This document shows, piece after piece, positions 24,101 through 33,919 of a DNA stretch of 64,000 bases (positions are counted from its first letter, which is position 1; each line of letters starts with the position of its first letter). The stretch is taken from the NCBI RefSeq assembly GCF_001680005.1, contig NC_033559.1, forward strand, positions 744,001 to 808,000, given 5' to 3'. The position numbers and the translations under genes are program-made. Source of the DNA: Plasmodium coatneyi (Eukaryota > Apicomplexa > Aconoidasida > Haemosporida > Plasmodiidae). The notes below the pieces were generated by a model, which saw only the letters and a program-made list of their open reading frames with translations, was not told where the DNA came from and ran no database searches.

Positions 24101-25826
24101 TCGCATAAAGCACGCACAACGCGCACTACCCATTATTCTTTTCTTGTATACAGTGGACAATGTTGTTCCCTTACCCAGTCCTCGTCCCTTTTATTTGGGC
24201 GACTTCTGTTTGGGAACCATTTTTCTGTTACGCATTTTACACGATCACATAAACCACTCCTTTCTTTACAGTCATCACCTATAAACAGGAAATAGAAGGA
24301 AAGACACAGTGAGAGAAGACATGAATGAGTAGCGGTAGATTCATTCTTTTCTTCTACATTCCCCTTTTTCTTTTTTTTTTTTTCCTTTTTTTCATCTTTT
24401 CATTCTCCTTCGCTTTTCTTTCCTCCTTTCCCATTATTTTTCTTTATCTCCTTCCTTTAATCCATTCTCTATTTCTTTCTTTCTTTCCTTTTCTTTCCTT
24501 CTTATTCCTTCCTTCATTCTTACGTTCTTTCGTTCTTTCCTTCCACCCACCTAACAACCCCCCTACCACCCTACCACCTAACAACCTTCCTTCCACCCTA
24601 ACACCCCTAATACAACCTTCCTTCCTTCATTGGACCACCTTCCTCCTTGTTCCTTCCCCCATTCACTCTGTCTTTCACTTCCTCCCTCCCACAATAGTTC
24701 CTACTTCTTTTTTCTCTGAAGACGTCTTTTCCTTTGAACTCCTTTCCTTTAAATTTCTTAAATTCCTTATTTTTTTTTTCTATATAATACTTTTAGTAAC
24801 AGTTTTAATAAAATTACTTACCTGTTCGAGTTGTTGATAGTGCCGCTTTCTTCTGCTGGTCCTCCTGAACTTTCTGCTGAACCACCTTCTCTATGTCTCC
24901 AGCACCATCCAACTGACCCTTCTCTACTTTTTCTATTATTTCTTTTGCACTTTCTTCTGACACAAATTTACCTTCTTTAACAATTTCCCCTACTTCCTGC
25001 ATTTCTTTCCCAGTGTATCCTGTTACAGTCTGCAGAATGTTATCATCAGTGTCTTTTTCTTTTTTGCCATGCGCACTATTCTTTTCTTCCTTGCACAAAT
25101 CGCTCTGCTCGTTAGAAACGTCCAAATAGTCTTGCATTTTATTCTTGTTTGCATTTAACCAGTCCTTTACTAAGGTACCTAATAATTTTGTTCCTACTTT
25201 CTGGTCTTTAAAAGTATAGTCCCCACATCTCCTCACAGTTCCATCACCATCAAATGCTTTCAACACTCCACTAACTGCCTCCGTTGCATAATCTATCATA
25301 CTATTCAATTGACAATGATCTCCAAACATGGCCCATATTGCTGCGTTCCCTGCAATACATCGAAACATGAGTTCCATATCATCTATTTTCGTGCCTCCTA
25401 CTCCCCCCTTCTTCTGCTCACCCAAATGCTGATTCCGACCATTCATCCAGAGGAATATTTTAACCAAGGCCTTACACAGATACTGGCTCCATTTTTTGTC
25501 TTTCCCGATAATTTGTTCAAACATTTCTCCATTACAAAGTGTTTGTGGTATTTCCAGTTCAATGTACATATAATTAGGAATTGCATCTAACATTTTCTTC
25601 AGGTTTGTCCATAATTGATTCTACGAAAGAGAAAAGATTAGGGAAGATAGAAATTCTCACACTTTTATATGTTACTTCGTTCATAAAAATTTTTACACTA
25701 CTATATAATACATCACCCTACAGATTCGCTCCTCCTTCATTTTTCACCTACCCCGGATGCCTCTTCCCCATGCTTCTTCATCTGTTCCATTTGGAACTTA
25801 ATAAATTCCCTTATACTTGGTGCCAT
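17912..25826 (-). CDS. SICAvar: SICAvar schizont-infected cell agglutination antigen
   Basis: Variant surface antigen displayed on infected red cells and used for antigenic variation. Nine exons, 5' to 3': 25826-25752, 25620-24822, 24278-24175, 24018-23394, 23238-22361, 22031-21435, 21285-20304, 19743-19271 and 18493-17912. Together they give 5115 nt and 1704 residues in one open frame. Exon 1 encodes MAPSIREFIKFQMEQM. Exons 2 and 5 look like the Pfam SICA_alpha domain. Exons 4, 6 and 7 look like SICA_beta (cores ACQFIVKGLKHIYGIQ, ACQYITAGLKHIYEIQ, ACRQIVRGLKHIYEIQ). Exons 3, 5 and 6 end with the LCDRVKCV-type linker. Exon 7 ends in Gly/Ser/Asp low complexity. Exon 8 is Pro/Gly-rich, then one membrane helix (VLIGTSVVSYLLW). 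Exon 9 is the cytoplasmic SICA_C domain. There is no N-terminal signal peptide, as usual for the family. Oddities: exon 6 lacks a consensus donor at the usual site, and exon 9 is frameshifted in its repeats. It is short for a type I SICAvar. The exon 5 acceptor (23238) was chosen by phase. Confidence 0.88.
18710..18742. repeat. Twin hairpins in SICAvar intron 8
   Basis: Two perfect stem-loops lie side by side: TACACCC-TTC-GGGTGTA (18710-18726, 7-bp stem) and CCACCCC-T-GGGGTGG (18728-18742, 7-bp stem). The first is repeated exactly at 20087-20103 in intron 7, and a decayed copy of the whole block lies upstream of the kir gene (32300-32380). Confidence 0.9.
18754..18960. repeat. 42-bp tandem repeat, open on the minus strand
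   Basis: Copies of a GGCCACATTGTT-type unit begin at 18754, 18796, 18838, 18880 and about 18923, spaced 42 bp (the last 43). Because 42 is a multiple of three, the minus strand stays open from 18930 to 18691 and reads as 14-residue repeats of the type VACYVAVLGCKDNN. It lies inside SICAvar intron 8. Whether it is ever translated is unknown. Confidence 0.85.
18995..19125. repeat. About 30-bp tandem repeat with CCCTAAAAT core
   Basis: Four to five copies of a unit of about 30 bp containing CACCCTAAAATGCGAAATCC, the first copies more diverged. It lies within SICAvar intron 8, directly after the 42-bp array. The CCCTAAA core resembles the complement of the Plasmodium telomere unit GGGTT(T/C)A. 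Confidence 0.75.
20087..20103. repeat. Hairpin copy in SICAvar intron 7
   Basis: Exact second copy of the 17-bp hairpin TACACCCTTCGGGTGTA, followed within 25 bp by an opposite-facing AAAGGGTGTACAC. It lies in the 560-bp intron 7 (19744-20303) between the beta-domain exon and the membrane exon. The rest of that intron is T-rich on the left and purine-rich (AAGGAAGG) on the right. Confidence 0.85.
24535..24665. repeat. C-rich CCACC/CCCTAAC array in SICAvar intron 2
   Basis: Degenerate runs of CCACCTAACAACC and CCACCCTAACACCCC, mixed with TTCCTTCC, inside the 543-bp intron 2 (24279-24821). It matches in style the much larger array upstream of kir (32385-32740) and the reverse-oriented G-rich array at 27800-28150. 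The complementary strand is G-rich enough for G-quadruplexes. Confidence 0.75.
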
Positions 25827-26069
25827 GGTGATATACTTATTGTTATAATATAAGTCTTAAGTCCTTTTCCAACTTTCATTATTACATTTAGACCTATTCT
25901 TTGACAGGCGAATATTATAATTCACCATGTCCGCAATCCTAAAGAAATACTTCCCTGTACGAATGCATTCTTATGTCCTCCCATTTCTTCAGTATAATGG
26001 TCCACATTTTACATTCGTCGTCTTTTTTCCCTTTTATGGTTCCTTTCCTCCTAGTTTTTCTTCCGGCTT

Positions 26070-27800
26070 TTTTCTTTGAAATTTTTCTTTTTTTCCTTTG
26101 TATACACTTCCACTTTTTCAACTTTTTCTTTAACTAAGGAATTATTCATAAGAATTAATCTAAAAAAGAAACAAGGCTACCTTCCTATGTTTGCCAATCA
26201 CTCATATACCTCCTTTGCACTTTTTTTAAAAAAAAGGGAGAAGAAAGAATTATTCTTCTATATCCTTTATTCTTTATTATCTTTTTTTTTTTTTGTTCTT
26301 TTTTTATTCTTTCTTCCTTTTTTTTTGTTCTTTTTTTATTCTTTCTTCCTTTTTTTTTGTTCTCCTTTTTTCATTTCTCTCTTAAGGGAAAAAAGAAAAC
26401 AGAAAAATTCTGCGCATGCAACTTTCCTTATTATCCCCTTTTTCTTTTTAAAGGAGGAAAAAAAAAAGAGAAAAGATGTAAGCAACCTTATCCCTCCTTC
26501 CGTCTTTATACACTACACTCTTCTGAAGGAAGAGAAAAGCAAATTTCCTTATACTTCCCCTCTTCCTTTCTTTACATACACTTGCATTCTTTTAAAAAAG
26601 AAGGAAGAAGTTGATGAGAGGAAGGAATTTTCCGCCTTCCTTCAAATTCTTTTTTTTTTGTTCTTCACCTTTAGAATTTTATTCTTTTGTTCTTCTTCCT
26701 AAAGAAAAACAAAAACAGAAAAATTTTGCGCATGCAACCTTCCTTATTCTCCCCTTTTCCTGTACACCACTTTTCTTCTGAAAAAAAGAAAAAGAAAGAA
26801 GAAGAGAGAAGAATTACCTGCCTTTCTACTTTCCCCACTTCTTTTTTTTTGTTCTTCCTTTTCATTTCTTCTAATAATAATTTTTTTTTTTTTTTTTTTT
26901 TTTTTCTTTCCTAAAAAAAAAACTAACGTAAGAAATTCTTGTTTGCAACATTACACTTTCTTTTTAGCAACCTTCCCTTTTTCCCTTATTCGTTGCATTC
27001 TTCTTAAAAAGAAGAAAGGAATCTTTCCTCTGTTCCCGTATGCACCTACATTCGTCTAAAAAAAAAGGGAAAGGAGATAGAGCAAGCTTCCTTCTCCTTT
27101 CCTCTACATCTTCCTTATATGCATTCTACCTATGTACCTTTCTTTTTTGAATTCTTCTAAAAAAAAAAAGTAGACCTTTATACATTTCTCATTTTTTTAA
27201 AAAGGAGAAAAAAGAAAAGGGAACTCTCTGCTTCTTATACCTTCTATCAAAATACTCTCTTTTTGCATTTCTTTAAGAAGAAAGGAAGGAAAAACTTTTA
27301 CCTCTTCCTTCTTTTGTTTAAAATTTTCCTCTTTTTCTCTTTTCTCTCTTTTTTTACTTAACTTCCTTTTCTTTTATTTCTTTAAAAGAAAAGGAATGAA
27401 AGCAATCTTCCTTTCTTAACATACACTTACATTCATTTATTAAAAAAAAAAAAAAAAAACGAAGAAAGAGAAGCAACACTTCCCCTTCCTACACTTTTAT
27501 TCCATTCACATTCCTCTTAAAAAAAAAAAAAAAAAGAAGAGTTACCTGCCTTTTTCTTTTTTTTTTTTTTAAAAACTTTATACTTTTTTCTTAGAAGCTT
27601 CTGCTTTTTCTTTTCTTATTTCTTTTTACTTTCTTTCTCCTCTTCCTTTTCTTTCTAAAAAAAAGAAAGAACAACCTTCCTTTTCTTATAGACTTGTTAC
27701 ATTCTTTTAAAAGAAGGAGAAGAAAAACTTTCCTCTTCCTATACATTCTATCCATGTACTTCTTTTTCATTTGTACAAAAAAAGAAAAGGTGTAAAAAAG
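26070..27800. repeat. Degenerate hairpin repeats, pyrimidine then purine
   Basis: A repeating theme at roughly 60-120 bp intervals: a pyrimidine stretch, a small palindrome of the type TTCTTTTAAAAGAAGG, then a purine stretch such as AGAAGAAAAAC, then CTTCCT...TATAC. Clear examples lie near 26592, 27003, 27215, 27386, 27703. A 32-bp tandem repeat (TGTTCTTTTTTTATTC start) has exact spacing at 26294, 26326 and, partly, 26358. Copies are too diverged to give a firm consensus by eye. Confidence 0.7.
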
Positions 27801-28150
27801 AAATAAGAAGGAAAGAGGGCCTAAGGAGGAAGGAAAGGAGGTTCTAAGGAGGAGGAGGGAAGTGATGATCTAAGGTGGGATGGAAGGAAAGGAGGGTCTA
27901 AGGAAGGTAGGGGAAGGAAGGGGAGTGAAATAAATAGAAGAGGGTGGTAGGTGGAAGGAAGGTTGTTAGGTGGTAGGGTGGTAGGTGGAAATAAGTTTGT
28001 TAGGGGTGGTAGGTGGAAGGAAGGAAGATTGTTAGAGGTATTAGGGTGAAGGATCAGGATATGGGAGTAGTAGTCTCGATATTAGAGTGAAGGTTCTTGG
28101 TGTGAGGGTAGGGTACAGGTTGTTAGAGTGTGTTTTAGGGTGTAAAAATA
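27800..28150. repeat. G-rich array (GGTGGTAGG, TTAGGGTG)
   Basis: A purine/G-rich stretch with repeated GGAAGGAAGG, GTTAGGTGGTAGGGTGG and TTAGGGTG words; for example 27946-28010 has at least six GG or GGG runs in a row. It is the reverse-strand counterpart of the C-rich arrays in SICAvar intron 2 and upstream of kir, so the copies face in opposite directions across the island. Confidence 0.75.
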
Positions 28151-28979
28151 AGGTTCTTTTATAGGTTATTTTATCAGCAATATGGGCTCTTATTTAGCTT
28201 GATAAGGAGGAAGGTTCCTTCTTTAATGAAAAAGAAGGAGAAAAAAGGGTGAAGAAGAATGCAATGTATATGTAAGGAGAGGAAATGGAAGATTGCATGC
28301 AAGAATTTTTTGCTTTATTTTTTTTTATTAAATAAAAAAAGACAAAAAAAGAATGAATAGGAGGAACGAATTTTCATGAGGAAAAAAGAAAAAAAAAAAA
28401 AAAAAAAGGAAGAAAGAAAGAAAAGAAAAAAAAGAAAAGAAGGAAAAAAAAAGTGAGGTTGATAATTCAATTCCTTGCCTCCTACTCCTTCCTCTTCTTT
28501 TTTTAGGAAGAATGTATTGTATAAGGAAGAGGGAGAAGGTCGTTTCTTCTTAAAAAGGGGGGAAAGAATAAAAAAAAGGAAGAGCCTCCCTTTTCTATAC
28601 ATTCCATTTATTCATTTTTAGCCATACATTAAGGAGCAGTTCTCAGCTAGGTGGATTTCATAGGTGAAGGAAATAGGGATGGACGATGAACCTCTGAAAG
28701 ATGGAGGTGGGGTGTTGCATCGTTTTTACGGAAAAAAGAACGATGAATGCTCCTATGATTTGTTCCTATCAGGGGACAGAGGTTCAATCCCCCTTATTTT
28801 TTACTTCTATTCTTCACTTTTATTTTTCCTCCAAATTAGGAAGTTCCTCCCAGGAGATAAGTTCCTTTCTACTAGGAAAATGCATGATTTAACTTCCTGG
28901 CCTTATATGTGGGGTTAGAGGTTGCCCCAATATGGGGAATTGTTAGGGGTTGTCCCTCCTTATAGGGAGGAAGAAAAAA

Positions 28980-29340
28980 ATAAGTGCGGCGTCCATCTGC
29001 GCATCAAGGCAAATGGACATATGCGTGGTAGCTGTTACGCCACATGGACCATGCGGAACGGGGTCACTGTTAAGCTAAACACGCGGACACATGTATGGCG
29101 ATGCATTCTTCTCTGAGAACCACGTGGTGTTGGAAACCGCACATGTGCCTATGTGTTTAGATGCGCCGAATGATGCTGTTTCGAAGATCCCATGTATTCA
29201 GATGCAGCGTAACGCCGTTTCGATGAGCCTATGTGGCGAGACGCTGTTTCGAAGAGTTAGTGTGGCGCTGACGGCACGCTCGCATGTGTCTATGTGTTTA
29301 GATGCTCAATGAGGTTTTTTCAAAGAGCCATTGTGGCTTG
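28980..29340. repeat. GC-richer degenerate repeat block
   Basis: The 23-bp words at 29142-29164 and 29283-29305 (CATGTG.CTATGTGTTTAG, then ATGC) differ at one base and lie 141 bp apart. Between them GCTGTTTCGAAGA occurs twice, near 29175 and 29233, with weaker copies. Base composition is clearly higher in GC than the purine/pyrimidine DNA to the left. No frame is open across it. Confidence 0.6.
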
Positions 29341-29344
29341 ACGC

Positions 29345-30055
29345 CTAGCACGCGTACAAAAGAGAGATGAGAAAAAGCATTAACGTGACGCTGAGGGTCG
29401 TCCACATGGAAGAAGTGTCAATCTTCAGTTCCATAATTCCCGTCTTTCCATTATACTCACAAATACATCTCACCACAGAATATTCCTGCGGACTGGTTGG
29501 TAGTCCAATGATATAGGATCCTTGTTTTGCATTGCTGTAGAACTCCACATCACGCGTTCCCAACGCATCGGTCAACAAGAACGGGTGATAATCTTTCACC
29601 CCGTTGATGCTTTTTTCATGTAACACGTGTCTAAAGCAATAGGTAGGTGTTAATTTATAAGGGCACTTAATACCTGCAGCAATTTTCCCCTTCCTCTCCC
29701 GTCCAATATGTACTGAACAAATTTTCTCCCTGCTTGATCCGATATCTGCTAACGCAAACCCATCTAGGTAATCTCCCCTCTTTTTCGGTTTGGTAAAATC
29801 ACACCCATCTATACTTTCCGTTTTGTGGAACTGCATGATAATTTTTACCGTCGGTTTTGCACTCTCTTTAATGGTAATAGAACAGTTTTCTGTGGATAAA
29901 AACACCGCAGTAAATCTGATACTTAACACGCGCTGTTGCAGAACGCCATACTTCATGTTAATAATATGTTCACATTCTTCTATTTGAGGTTCTTGTTGAC
30001 TGGGCTTAAATTTAAAATGAATAATATCATTTTCCTTGGCTTGAATTATTCCATT
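29345..30055 (-). pseudogene. 6-cysteine (s48/45) domain fragment with GPI-like tail
   Basis: Open from codon 30055 (after a TGA at 30056-30058) to the stop at 29345; the first ATG, at 29956, gives 203 residues. It shows one complete six-cysteine domain in the order expected for the Plasmodium s48/45 family: DGCDFTKP, REKICSVH, GIKCPYKL, PTYCFRHV and VRCICEYNG. A hydrophobic end follows (MWTTLSVTLMLFLISLLYAC) that looks like a GPI-attachment signal. Upstream there are only about 90 residues with two more cysteines, so a first domain, if it existed, is partial. No signal peptide is present, and only 135 bp separate the frame from the kir stop codon. Most likely it is the 3' part of a duplicated 6-Cys gene whose 5' part was lost or displaced. 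An intact gene with a distant 5' exon is possible. The reading frame itself is undamaged. Confidence 0.6.
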
Positions 30056-30190
30056 TCATTCGACTCACTCCATTCCTTCCGTCCACTTCGTTCACTTCAT
30101 TCTGTCCCTTCATTCATTTCTTCCGTTCATTTCTTTCGTATCCATTCCACACACAATGTGTGTGTTCCACAATGTGTGTTGTGTTGTGTT

Positions 30191-31764
30191 TTACATACGT
30201 TGATAACGAATATTCCTTTGTCTTTGCCCCTTATGTTGTCGTTGTTGTTGTTGCTGCTGCTGTCTATTACTATTCCTTCCACTATGTGTCCTTCCATTAT
30301 TTGCTACCCTTCTTTGGCCAGGTGATTGTGATGGTCTACCATTATATATAGTAAAATTATCTTCTGTCATAGAATCTGCTATTGTGGAAGCTGCAGTTGA
30401 GACCTCCGTTGCGGAGTCGTATGTTGAGCTGATCGTGGAGCCTGTTGTTGAATTGTTTTCCGTTAATGTGTCCCAGTTCCTTGTACCTAATGTTCTTTTT
30501 CTTCTATTACTGCTTCTACCGGAGGTGCTCCCTCCTCCTCCTCCTCCTCCAAAAAAGTTGTCCTTTATCCAGGAGGGTAAAAAATTATGCTAAGGGAAAT
30601 GGGGTAGGGGAAGGGAAAAAGGAAGAGTGTTAAAGGTGGTAGGTGGGGGCTGCATTTATGTATATTTATATACATATGTATGTAACATATATAAATATAG
30701 ACCACATATACACACACATATACATATATATATGGGATATATACCATATATATGTATATATGTACACGTGTATATTAATTTTATAATTGCTGTTGTACCT
30801 TATATAGAAAAAAAGCCATCGCGGGCAGTGCAGCTACTCCTATTATGGAAGACACAGCAGCGGCCATTGCTGGATTGGCTGATGAAGGTGGTGGTGCATA
30901 TCTTAGTTCTAATTGAACATTCTTGTAAACTATAGTGTCCTTTCCTGCAATTGTTTGCTCCCCATAATTTAGGGTTAGCGGGTTTCGACTCTTGCTTATC
31001 TTATATGTATTTCTGAACTCATCACAATATGTATTATTTTTGCCCTGACAATCATCCTTTACAGCTTCAAATGCTTCAGTAGCTTGGTTCAGGTGTTGGT
31101 AATAGCCACCATCACAGGAATTGTTAAACTGGGTTAGTTTGTCTTTTATTCCTTTATAATCGAAGGAGAAGTCCCATACAGTTCTTCTATTAGCGAACAA
31201 CTTTTGGTCAATTTTATCCGTGTCTGTGTACGGAAGTGTGCAATTGTCCTTAACGCCGCATTCTGAAAGTGCGCCATAAATTTTTTTCATCACCTCTAAG
31301 AATTTAGTACCCTCTTTCACCTTTTCACCCTTAATATTCCATACTATGTCACCTAACCAAAAATATAAGAAATGACAAATTACGTTACGCCCTGTTTCTT
31401 CTGCTTCGTCCTCCAACTTTGACAAAGCACAGCACAATGCGTTTGCAACACTATCCTTTTCACCTTCAATTTCACTGCATTCACTTAACTTCGCCGCCGC
31501 ATTTGGAATGCACCCTTCACCAGTACGAATGCAAGAAGGCCCGTCCCCTTTAAACTGTTTATAAAATTTTACTCCTGAATCCAGGTGCTCCAGTTCCTCG
31601 CCCTACAAACATCGTAAACAGAATGTACACATATCGTCCCTCCTGTATTCTTTGCTTTTATTTTTATTATATTATGTACATAAATTAATATTCATTTAAC
31701 ATTTATGTAATCACTCCAAACAGAAGAGGAAATTTACCCGTAGTACTGGTGCGGTTTCCGCCAT
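30191..31764 (-). CDS. kir: KIR variant antigen (PIR family)
   Basis: P. knowlesi interspersed-repeat protein of the pir multigene family, expected on or near the infected red-cell surface; function unsettled. Three exons: 31764-31738 (MAETAPVLR, donor GTAAAT), 31602-30799 and 30589-30191. All joins are phase 0; 1230 nt, 409 residues. Exon 2 holds the cysteine-bearing pir domain (GEELEHLDSG start, CCALSKLEDE, CDEFRNTYK) and ends in one membrane helix (AVSSIIGVAALPAMAFFLYK). Exon 3 begins HNFLPSWIKDN, then a seven-Gly run, an Arg-rich stretch, a Ser/Thr/Glu-rich part with TEDNSTE-like words, a seven-Gln run and the family-typical end IRYQRM. The three-exon layout and the Leu-Pro-Ser-Trp-Ile motif just after the membrane are family hallmarks. 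The frame is intact, so the gene is probably functional. It is on the same strand as the SICAvar gene. Confidence 0.93.
30230..30262 (-). repeat. Trinucleotide repeat encoding poly-Gln in kir
   Basis: CAG/CAA triplets (plus strand GTTGTTGTTGTTGCTGCTGCTG) encode seven consecutive Gln near the C-terminus of the kir protein, a likely length-variable site. A GGA/GGG run near 30532-30552 encodes seven Gly in the same exon. Confidence 0.85.
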
Positions 31765-32299
31765 TGTTCATGTGTATTTCTGCATATGTAATTAACTTTT
31801 TATTAAAATGTTATTTGTACACATACATATATATATTGTGCAGTGTATATTCATATGTGCAGGGAATTCTGCTCCTTTCTATTCATGATGGATTAGTAGG
31901 AGTAATTTTTTTTCCTTTCCTCATCCTTATGTGATATAAGTACATTGTAAGTACCTCTCACGAACTATAAATAATGGAAGATGAGCTATCACATTCATTC
32001 ACCATTTTCCTCATTTCACATAATTCACATTCTATTTCATCTATTCATGTACTCCGTTCCTTATTTTCCCTTTTCCTTCCTTTCTTTTTTTTGCTTTTCT
32101 TTCTTTTCTTTCTTATTTTTTAATAATTACATCATAAATAGCTCACCCCCATGCAAATGATGTGCAAACATTATGCATTACTTGAGCTACTTCCTCTTCT
32201 TTTCTCACCCTTTCACCCTAACAAACACTACTTCCTTCTCCTTTTTCTTTCTTACTCTTTCTTTCATTTCTTTTCTTTCTCTTCTTTTCTTTTCTTTCT

Positions 32300-32384
32300 T
32301 TTATACACTCGTCCGGGTGTACTCCCCCCCCGTGGGGCGGCTAAAGTAGCAGGCCATGTTGCTGTTCCTTAACCTAGAAAGACC
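32300..32384. repeat. Copy of the SICAvar intron 8 hairpin block
   Basis: Reads TACACTCGTCCGGGTGTA, then CTAAAGTAGCAGGCCATGTT and CTGTTCCTTA. It is clearly related to 18708-18775 (TACACCCTTCGGGTGTA, CTAAAGTAGAAGGCCACATT, TTGTCCTTA) in the same orientation. The first hairpin has decayed here. This ties the kir upstream region to the SICAvar intron by a shared dispersed sequence. Confidence 0.8.
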
Positions 32385-32755
32385 CTACCCTACCCCTACA
32401 CCCTTAACCCTTCCATTCTAACACCCCTAAATCTTCATTCTAACATCCCTAACAACCCTTCATTCTAACACCCCTAACAACATCATTCTACCTCCCCTGA
32501 ACCATCATTCTAGCATCCCTAATACAACCTTCCTTCCACCAACCACCCCTAACAACCTTCCTTCCACCCCTACCACCTAACAACCCACCTACCACCAACC
32601 ACCCTAACAACCCACATACCAGCCTTAAGAACCTTCCTTCCTTCCACCCACCTAACAACCCACCTACCAACCACGTAACAACCTTCAACCTACCACCCCT
32701 AACAACCCACCTACCACCTTCCGTCCACCCCCAAGTGCACAATCCTGCACACTTC
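32385..32755. repeat. C-rich CCCTAACA / CCACCTACC array upstream of kir
   Basis: About 370 bp of degenerate units such as CATTCTAACACCCCTAACA and CCACCTACCACC, alternating with CTTCCTTCC. CCCTAAC words recur roughly every 15-30 bp. They resemble, but do not match, the telomere unit CCCTAAA/CCCTGAA. The opposite strand is G-rich with many GG/GGG runs. Placed directly upstream of the kir gene. Confidence 0.8.
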
Positions 32756-33919
32756 CCTTCTTCTTCTTTCTTTCTTTCTTTTTTTTTTTTTTTTTTTTCT
32801 TCTTTCCTTTTTTTGGACAAATCATTGCTACGTAGTCTCTGTGAGATGTAAGCTATGTACGACGCACCAAACGTTCTCTTCCTCGTGTCCACTTCCATTC
32901 GGTTGTTCTTTCCACACTAGTTTGATGCTACTATGTGGATTAAAAGCGAAATCACATATATGTTCCTTTGGAAGTATCACGTGGATACATAGACATTTTT
33001 TTTCCAGTAGGAATGCGTAGGTGGTCGTCGCTGCTGTGGCAAAATTTAACGTCTTCTTTCTGTGTGTGAGTGGAGTGTAGTCGGCGGGGGTGGTGCAGTT
33101 CCCGTTTAAGAACCACCTTCAGTCCAGTATATTATTCATGTAACTCGTTACATCTGTAAAAGGGGGGGAAAGCACGAGTAAAGTTTTACATGTAGACTTG
33201 CCGCGCGGTGCGTTATATGCAAATGGGGTGGGGGGAGAAGTGTCAATAGGTCTATTCACAAAAAATGGGAAGCACAATATGGAGAAGCGGGATATGAAGC
33301 AGAAGTAAAAGCGGCGGAGATGCCTTCCGCCGACAACACACAGAGACGGAACGAAAGCAGGCGGAAAAAGGCCAAAAAAAAAAATGCAGGAAGACAAAAG
33401 TTTTCTTGCACACATGAAGATTCTAAGTCAGAATCGAATTAACAGGATTGAAGTTACAAAGGGGGCATGCGAAGAAATGAGGGGCTAAAAGAAAAAAAAT
33501 AAAGAATTACAGAAAAAGGGATAAAATGAGAAATGTCCATTTTGTTCCTTTCTAGAATGGTTTAAACGTATTAACAAACGAAAAAAAAAATAGGAACCAA
33601 CACAAGGAGGTAAATAGGGGATTAAACACAATGCGTTAAAATAAGGCATTATCGTGACATGGCGGCATAAACGTTTAAAAAGTAAAAATGGGGAGGAGGA
33701 GTCCTCAGAAATGTGGCTAAAATGGGAAGTAATAATGGAAATTTGATATGCCACGGGAGGGGAATAGCTAGATGCTGTTAACGACTCGCTAGGGCATTTC
33801 GCCCACCTCACGAGCGTAAAGAAGAGCAAATGTGCAACGGTAAAGGTGGCCACGCGAGGAAATTCACGTGATGTAGATAAGAACACAGGGGGAGCAAGCC
33901 AAATGAATTTTCCCCCAAC

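Larger units (their letters stand above)
25827..29344. other. SICAvar upstream region, no genes
   Basis: About 3.5 kb with no supportable gene. The first 250 bp upstream of the SICAvar start are ordinary AT-rich sequence. From 26070 to about 28600 the DNA is almost purely stretches of pyrimidines and purines on one strand. From 28950 to 29340 it turns GC-richer and carries weak repeats. Apparent reading frames here are Phe/Leu/Ser or Lys/Glu strings caused by the base bias. The SICAvar promoter must lie in this interval. Confidence 0.6.
31765..33919. other. kir upstream region and right border of the island
   Basis: No gene on its own evidence. 31765-32300 is AT-rich kir promoter/5' UTR, 32300-32800 holds the repeat block and C-rich array, and 32780-32805 is a poly(dT) tract. 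After about 32900 the composition returns to that of the conserved core. One possible short terminal exon for the GNAT gene (33153-33119) lies here, described under that gene. Confidence 0.5.

Noticed and set aside
26076..26702. 208-residue Phe/Leu-rich frame (plus strand)
   Set aside because: A product of long pyrimidine runs; only Phe, Leu, Ser and Lys codons, no membrane-protein pattern, and it lies in repeat DNA.
32488..32898. Gly/Trp/Val-rich frame on the minus strand
   Set aside because: Translation of the C-rich repeat array; no start context or conservation signal.
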